Shown one piece after another: positions 59,153 to 64,000 of a stretch of DNA of 64,000 bases. Numbering within the stretch: position 1 is the first letter of the stretch; every line of letters begins with the position of its first letter. Source of the stretch: Nitratireductor thuwali. GTDB taxonomy: Bacteria; Pseudomonadota; Alphaproteobacteria; Rhizobiales; Rhizobiaceae. The stretch lies in contig NZ_CP030941.1 in the NCBI RefSeq assembly GCF_036621415.1, forward strand, positions 1,364,001 to 1,428,000, read 5' to 3'. Position numbers and translations under genes: made by a program. The notes beneath the pieces were generated by a model. The model ran no database searches and had not been told where the DNA came from. It saw nothing but the letters and a program-made list of their open reading frames with translations.

Positions 59153-59827
59153 TCAGATATCGTACCGGCTCAGCGCTTCCGGCCGCAATACCGTGATGCG
59201 CCCATGCGCCGAGCGGAGCAGCCCCTCCTCCTCCAGTTCCTTCAAGGCCCGATTGACCACCTGCCGCGAAACGCCGGCCAGCAATCCCAGTTCCTCCTGG
59301 CTGATCTCGATCTCGTTCTCGATGCGAGGATAAAGCACGGGATTGAAGAACCACGACAGGTTGCGCGCCACCCGCGCCTTGGGATGCAGGATGCGGTCGT
59401 ATTCGATGGTGGCGATGAACTGCCCCATCCGCTCGTTGAGCTGGCGCACGAGGAAACGGTTGAAGCCGGTGCTGTTTTCATAAAGCCACATGAAGGTCGA
59501 CCGCTGCATCATCGCGAGCCTCGTATCGCGGATCGCCACCAGGTCGTATTTGCGCGGCTCGTCCTTTAGCACTGACCCCTCGCCGAACCAGCTCCCGCTG
59601 GCCGCGCCGGCAAAGGTCATGGCCTTGCCATGGGCGGAGATCGCGCTGATTTTCACCAGTCCCACGGCGACGCCGGTCCAATAGTCGAGCTTGTCACCGC
59701 GATGGCAGATATAGCTGCCTTTTGGATAGTGGCGTTCGATAAGGCCGCGCGCGGCGCGGTCAAGCTCGCCTTCCGTCAGTTCACCCGACCAGATGGCGGC
59801 GCGGGCAGCATCTTCTTTTTGGCTCAT
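59153..59827 (-). CDS. Crp/Fnr family transcriptional regulator
   Basis: 224 residues from the ATG at 59827 (231 from 59848). A cyclic-nucleotide-binding-like domain (about 25-140: YPKGSYICHRGDKLDYWTGV, GSWFGEGSVLKDEPRKYDLVA) and a winged helix (about 165-215: ISQEELGLLAGVSRQVVNRALKELEEEGLL). There is no N-terminal Fnr-type Cys cluster, so it is not an oxygen-sensing Fnr. Upstream of the ligase-transport operon on the same strand with 178 nt between; it may control it, but no operator is apparent. Confidence 0.88.
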   Translation of the reverse strand: MSQKEDAARAAIWSGELTEGELDRAARGLIERHYPKGSYICHRGDKLDYWTGVAVGLVKISAISAHGKAMTFAGAASGSWFGEGSVLKDEPRKYDLVAIRDTRLAMMQRSTFMWLYENSTGFNRFLVRQLNERMGQFIATIEYDRILHPKARVARNLSWFFNPVLYPRIENEIEISQEELGLLAGVSRQVVNRALKELEEEGLLRSAHGRITVLRPEALSRYDI

Positions 59828-60071
59828 GGCACTGCGCAATACGAGCACTGCCGCCCAGCGGCCGGCAGCGCGTTGCCTGTCTTGAAGACCGTCTGAGAAC
59901 CCGCTGCGGCAAGGAGCAGACGCCGCGGTTTTCGGAGAACCGGAGCAGACCGTACACCAGGTCGGTCAGCAACCGGAAGTGCGCAAAACCGCATCAGGCG
60001 CCACCGCAGCAAAATTCCGAACCGCCTCCTACCGCTTATGGCCCTCATGGGTGCCCATGGCAAGCATGCCG

Positions 60072-60857
60072 TCAGGCAGCGTGATGCAGGAACTTCGCCG
60101 TGGGCAAAACCGTAAGGGGCGCGGTCTCGCCTTCAGCCCGCCGGCCGAACAATAGGCGCTGCTCGGCTTGCGTGGAATGGAAAAACGGGAACCGCGACAC
60201 GATCGGACCGAACTCCTTCGCGCACTCGCCTCCGTAGAGCATGAGCGGAATGCTGATCGGGGGATACTCCCGCGGTGGGCTCATCTGGCTGGCACCGAAA
60301 ATGCGCCGGTAGAAGGCCGTATGCTCCTGCCGGATCAGGCAGGCGCAGTAGGTTGAGCGGAAATACTCGTAGCCGACGATCACCAGCCGCAGTGAGATAT
60401 AGGGCAGCACCCGGTATTCCTTGGCGACATCCGGGTCGGCAGCAAACATGCTCGGATTAATGATGCTGTCGCCCCGCTCGATGATCGGCCGGACAATGTC
60501 GCCGAACCCCTTGGTGACTGGGCCTTGCGGATTGTTGCGGTCGATCTGGTGGAGACGCACCGTGCTCACCAGACAATTGTCGATGTAGATGCCGAACACA
60601 TGACTGTTTGGCAGTTCATCGAGATCGTCTTTTGTGGAGCGCGCCGGCGATTCGGAAACGAAGCCGTGGGGCCGATACGCCCTATAGCGAAGCCGGTACA
60701 TCGCCTCGAGATCTTCACCGCTCTCGCAGCGCCGGTATTCCGTGCGTTCCAAGAGCGCCAGGACGTTGCGCACGAAAGTGGATGAACGACCGGACTGGCC
60801 GGTTGGCCGGTGCTCGCCGGACTCCATGCTCAGGTTGGCGGAAACGCTGGAACTCAT
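60072..60857 (-). CDS. FeeM-like N-acyl amino acid synthase domain protein (GNAT superfamily)
   Basis: 261 residues from the ATG at 60857 (275 if a start at 60899 is used). Resembles the LuxI/FeeM branch of the GNAT fold: YRRCESGEDLEAMYRLRYRAYRPHGF (core MYRLRYRAYRPHGF), HVFGIYIDNCLVSTVRLHQID as the central strand, and IINPSMFAADPDVAKEYRVLPYISLRLVIVGYEYF (core PDVAKEYRVLPYISLRL). FeeM-type enzymes join acyl-ACP fatty acids to amino acids; short relatives in rhizobia may make unknown acyl signals or lipids. No regulator gene is adjacent; the next gene upstream is a GGDEF-EAL protein. Confidence 0.72.
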   Translation of the reverse strand: MSSSVSANLSMESGEHRPTGQSGRSSTFVRNVLALLERTEYRRCESGEDLEAMYRLRYRAYRPHGFVSESPARSTKDDLDELPNSHVFGIYIDNCLVSTVRLHQIDRNNPQGPVTKGFGDIVRPIIERGDSIINPSMFAADPDVAKEYRVLPYISLRLVIVGYEYFRSTYCACLIRQEHTAFYRRIFGASQMSPPREYPPISIPLMLYGGECAKEFGPIVSRFPFFHSTQAEQRLLFGRRAEGETAPLTVLPTAKFLHHAA

Positions 60858-61011
60858 GTCCGACCCCTCGACGATTGCAATCATAGGGTAGTACACCACC
60901 CAATTGTGTAAAGTATTTAAGTCGAAGTTTCACATTTACCATGTATTAGGGTTAACAATGGATTAAGCAGGCGGCGACTTCAGCGTTCAGGCCGTTCAGA
61001 TGCACAGATTT

Positions 61012-63327
61012 TCAGGCAGATACGGGTTTGAACGATGCTTGCGCTTCGTGGCTGAAAGACCAGCGTTTATCGGACATGGTCCTTATGCCGGAGGCCGTCA
61101 GTGCCGATCCGAAAAGAAACCCCTGGACAAGCTCCGGTTGAACCTTGCCCGAAAGGAGCTTGAGCTGAGCGAAGGTTTCCACACCCTCCACCGTCACCGC
61201 CAGGCCGAGATTCCGGGAGAGTTCCACCACGCTCGTCAAAAGCCGCAGCGAACGCTCGTCGCTGGTGATGCCGGCAACGAAACTGCCGTCGATCTTGACC
61301 TTGTCCAGCGGCAGCATGTGCAGATAGCTGAGGCTTGAGTAGCCTGTTCCGAAATCGTCGAGGGCGATCGTAACGCCGAGCTTCTTTAGTTCTTCGAGAT
61401 AGGCGCTGGTGGCGGAAGTGTCGTCCAGAAGCGCGGTTTCGGTGACTTCCAGCTCAAGGCGCTCGGGTGCCAGGCCAGACGCCGCCAGCGCGTTCTTCAC
61501 CTTCTGGACAACGCCGGCATTGTGGAAGTCCTTCGCCGACAGGTTGACCGAAACGCGCAACCCGTCCGGCCAGCTCGAACATTCGGCACAGGCAATGCGC
61601 AGCACCATTTCGCTGATTTCGGATACGATTCCCATTTCCTCGGCCAGCGGAATGAAGGCGGCCGGCGAAATCGGACCCAGTTCAGGATGATCCCACCGGC
61701 ACAGCGCCTCGCTTCCTGCAATCTGCATCGTATGCATGTCGATGATCGGCTGGAACACCACACGCAGGCTCCGCGTCTGGATTGCGGTGCGCAGGTCCGC
61801 CTTCAGCGTCTGGCGGTTTCTGAACGCGACGTCCATCTCGCGCTCGAAAAGCCGCCATCCATTCTTTCCGAACTCCTTCGCCTGGTAGAGCGCCAGATCC
61901 GCCTTGATGATCATATCGTCGACATTCGCCTCATCCGCTCGCGAGAGCACCGCCCCGCTGCTTGCCTGGATGCGCAGCATGTGGCCGGCAACGTCGATCT
62001 CGCCGCTGAGCGCCTCGAAGACGACATCCATGCGCATGGCGAGATCATCCGCGCCATCGACATGATTGAAGAAGATGGTGAACTCGTCGCCACCAAAACG
62101 GCTGACTTTGACGTCGCCCTTGGCGAATCCGGCGATACGTTCGGCGACGCAGTAGATCATGCCGTCGCCGACGGGATGCCCCAACGTGTCGTTGATGCTC
62201 TTGAAATCATCGAGGTCGAACACCGCCAGGGCGCAATACCGGCCCTGGTCGCCGCCTTCCAGCAGTTCGGACACCACTTCATGAAAATAGGCCCGGTTGG
62301 GCAGGTTCGTGAGGCTGTCGTAGCGGGCCATGAAGCGGATCTTCGCCTCGGCCTCAACCCGCGCAGTCACTTCCTCGAAGGTCAGGACGCCAAGTTCGTC
62401 GCGGCCTTCCCGCGCCGAGAATTCCAGGTAGCGCCCATCCAGAAGGCGCAGCAAGACTTTTCTGTCGCGGCCCTCGCGCAGCGCTTTCGTCAGCTGCCGC
62501 TCGGCATACTCGAAGTCCTTGCGATCCAGCAGCCCGGCGGCCACGCCCCTCGTGAGCAGCGCCTTGAGCGACCGGCCCATCATTTGTGTGGGAGAACGGA
62601 ATTGCAGCGTATCGACCGCCTGCGCATTGGCGACGACCACCCGCCCTTCCGGGCTGAACATCACCAGTCCGTGGGACATGGTGTTGAGGGCCCTGTTGAA
62701 GCGCTGCGCCAGGCGGGATGACCGCTTTTCCTCGCTGATCGCGTGAAACAGCACGGTGCGCACCAGATGCGCCATCTTCATGACCACGACCATGAAGGGC
62801 GCGATGAACAGGCCTAGTATGAAATGGTAGATGTCGCCCTTGAGCATCAGCCCGAGCGCCATCGGGAAAACAATGGTCAATGTCAGGATCGAGACCATCT
62901 TGGTCGAGCCGTAATTGCGGCCGGCAATGGTGATGGCGCCGCATAAGACAGCAGAGACAGCAGCGAGCTCGCTGAATGGGTCACTACCAAAGAAGATGGC
63001 ACTGAAGCCGAACGTGCCGACGATCAAACCGTGGATCGAGCCCCAGAGGATATAGCGCTGTTCCCAGCGGAGCGCCGACGCGTAGTCGGAGATCAGTGCG
63101 TGGTCCACGCGTGTGATCAGCCAATAGCGCCCGAAACCGGCACCAAGCATGAGCGGAGCCATGACGAGGTGCGCGATGTCTCCCGTCTTGAGATAGAGCA
63201 GAACGGCGATGGACGCAAAGCAAAGCGCACCAATCGGCAGCACGCCCACGTCCTGGAACAGCGACCGGATGTACCCGACGTAAACGTCTTCAGAAATGTG
63301 TGCCTTGCCGTTTTTCACTACCCGCAC
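61012..63327 (-). CDS. Membrane GGDEF-EAL protein (diguanylate cyclase/phosphodiesterase)
   Basis: 771 residues from a GTG at 63327. Six or so membrane helices (about 25-200), a PAS domain (about 215-320), GGDEF domain (about 335-490) with intact SRFGGDEFTIFF, and EAL domain (about 505-755) with EALCRW, ELEVTETAL, ALDDFGTGYSSL, KIDGSFV and VEGVET. Both active sites look complete, so net activity on cyclic-di-GMP cannot be predicted. Probably links a membrane-sensed cue to motility or surface attachment. Monocistronic. Confidence 0.94.
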   Translation of the reverse strand: MRVVKNGKAHISEDVYVGYIRSLFQDVGVLPIGALCFASIAVLLYLKTGDIAHLVMAPLMLGAGFGRYWLITRVDHALISDYASALRWEQRYILWGSIHGLIVGTFGFSAIFFGSDPFSELAAVSAVLCGAITIAGRNYGSTKMVSILTLTIVFPMALGLMLKGDIYHFILGLFIAPFMVVVMKMAHLVRTVLFHAISEEKRSSRLAQRFNRALNTMSHGLVMFSPEGRVVVANAQAVDTLQFRSPTQMMGRSLKALLTRGVAAGLLDRKDFEYAERQLTKALREGRDRKVLLRLLDGRYLEFSAREGRDELGVLTFEEVTARVEAEAKIRFMARYDSLTNLPNRAYFHEVVSELLEGGDQGRYCALAVFDLDDFKSINDTLGHPVGDGMIYCVAERIAGFAKGDVKVSRFGGDEFTIFFNHVDGADDLAMRMDVVFEALSGEIDVAGHMLRIQASSGAVLSRADEANVDDMIIKADLALYQAKEFGKNGWRLFEREMDVAFRNRQTLKADLRTAIQTRSLRVVFQPIIDMHTMQIAGSEALCRWDHPELGPISPAAFIPLAEEMGIVSEISEMVLRIACAECSSWPDGLRVSVNLSAKDFHNAGVVQKVKNALAASGLAPERLELEVTETALLDDTSATSAYLEELKKLGVTIALDDFGTGYSSLSYLHMLPLDKVKIDGSFVAGITSDERSLRLLTSVVELSRNLGLAVTVEGVETFAQLKLLSGKVQPELVQGFLFGSALTASGIRTMSDKRWSFSHEAQASFKPVSA

Positions 63328-63422
63328 CCATTACGCGGGCTCAGCTATCGCACAGGCGAATTAAGAAAGCTTTATAGCTGATATCGCTTATGATTCGATC
63401 ATTTGTGCGTTGCAAAAATACA

Positions 63423-64000
63423 CTATTCCGCAGCCTTCAGCAATGGGTCGGGCCCGTCATGCTCCAGCCGGTCGACCAGACGCGCCCTTTCCTGCTCCGC
63501 CTTTTCGGCATTGGCTTGCTTGACGTGCCCATATCCCCGGATGATCGCCGGAACGCTGGCGAGCGCCGCGGCGGCTTCGATCCTGTCGGCGCGCAGCGAC
63601 TTCTCGATCAGGTCGAGGTCGGCTTCATACCGGCTCAGTATCTGCCGCTCCATGCGGCGCTCGGCGGTATAGCCGAAGACGTCCAGCGCCGTCCCGCGCA
63701 ACCGCCGCGCGCGAGCAAGCAGCGAAAATGCGTTCATCATCCACGGGCCATAACTGGTCTTCCGCAGATGCCCGGCGCTGTCCCTGCGGGCAAAGGCAGG
63801 CGGCGCCATGTGGAACTCCAGCCTTTCGAAGCTTTCGAATTCCGCTTCAAGCTGCCGCTTGAAGGAGCCGTCCGTGTAAAGCCGGGCCACCTCATACTCG
63901 TCCTTGATCGCCATCAGCTTGAACAGGTTCCGGGCTGCGGCTTCCGTCACTGCCGTTGAACCGCGCGCCGCGGCCTCTTCCGCCCGGCGCAATCTCTCGA
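63423..64000 (-). CDS. Indolepyruvate ferredoxin oxidoreductase, C-terminal part (truncated by window end)
   Basis: Last about 190 residues of a gene that continues beyond the window. The sequence NLFKLMAIKDEYEVARLYTDGSF, FHMAPPAFARRDSAGHLRKTSYGPWMM, LRGTALDVFGYTAERRMERQ and IRGYGHVKQANAEKA is the DUF6537 tail of large fused indolepyruvate:ferredoxin oxidoreductases, which oxidise arylpyruvates to acyl-CoAs with thiamine and Fe-S clusters. The catalytic domains are outside the window, so only the family can be stated. Confidence 0.88.
   Translation of the reverse strand, partial: ERLRRAEEAAARGSTAVTEAAARNLFKLMAIKDEYEVARLYTDGSFKRQLEAEFESFERLEFHMAPPAFARRDSAGHLRKTSYGPWMMNAFSLLARARRLRGTALDVFGYTAERRMERQILSRYEADLDLIEKSLRADRIEAAAALASVPAIIRGYGHVKQANAEKAEQERARLVDRLEHDGPDPLLKAAE

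Overview
The window looks like a chromosomal segment of an alphaproteobacterium of the order Hyphomicrobiales (Rhizobiales), most like the Phyllobacteriaceae (Mesorhizobium, Nitratireductor, Chelativorans or similar). This is inferred from GC-rich DNA, the gene families and neighbourhoods (cpdR next to an N-formylglutamate amidohydrolase, kdsD beside galU and a beta-barrel protein, DUF992 and DUF2156 proteins, three-gene pntA1-pntA2-pntB), an MmgR (alpha-r8) small RNA, a ROSE-type RNA thermometer and typical rhizobial palindromic repeats. No species can be named from sequence alone.

Layout. 1-9161: envelope and housekeeping genes (hemH, an SPFH/NfeD pair, kdsD, an outer-membrane beta-barrel protein, galU, a lytic transglycosylase, an SGNH-fold protein whose catalytic Ser and His are replaced). 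9205-12978: one IS630-family element broken by two IS1111-type (IS110-family) elements inserted inside it. 12992-19465: glutamate synthase gltB-small ORF-gltD. 19987-23989: threonine aldolase, then a bufferin (copper-buffering RiPP) operon bufA1-bufB-bufC-doxX with a strong hairpin between precursor and maturation genes. 24150-24753: hsp20 with RpoH-like promoter and ROSE thermometer. 25021-28465: frameshifted alpha/beta hydrolase, hisN, mmgR sRNA, N-formylglutamate amidohydrolase, cpdR. 28487-32264: LuxR-type regulator, tRNA-Val(GAC), cupin, queF, two small proteins, pcm. 32523-36825: RND efflux pair. 36835-41753: acyl-CoA dehydrogenase, SDR, MaoC, phosphotransferase, SDR genes, interrupted by a 262-bp MITE-like element. 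41881-45166: DUF2156 protein facing a cysteine-rich HTH regulator and an MFS exporter across a near-ideal operator. 45169-47774: triple-repeat acidic protein, rpsU, TPR lipoprotein, DUF992. 47907-51407: pntA1-pntA2-pntB and a cytochrome oxidase subunit IV. 51559-58974: acyl-CoA ligase plus branched-chain-type ABC transporter operon. 59153-64000: Crp/Fnr regulator, FeeM-like acyltransferase, GGDEF-EAL protein, 3' end of an indolepyruvate ferredoxin oxidoreductase.

Themes: nitrogen assimilation (gltBD, possibly MmgR), copper/stress handling (bufferin operon, hsp20), cofactor redox balance (transhydrogenase), and uptake plus CoA activation of an acid (ABC plus ligase) with a nearby acyl-CoA oxidation cluster. 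The most interesting items are the mmgR locus, the bufferin operon with its intercistronic hairpin, the three-layer nested IS, the MITE with two internal hairpin arms, and the regulator/operator/MFS module.
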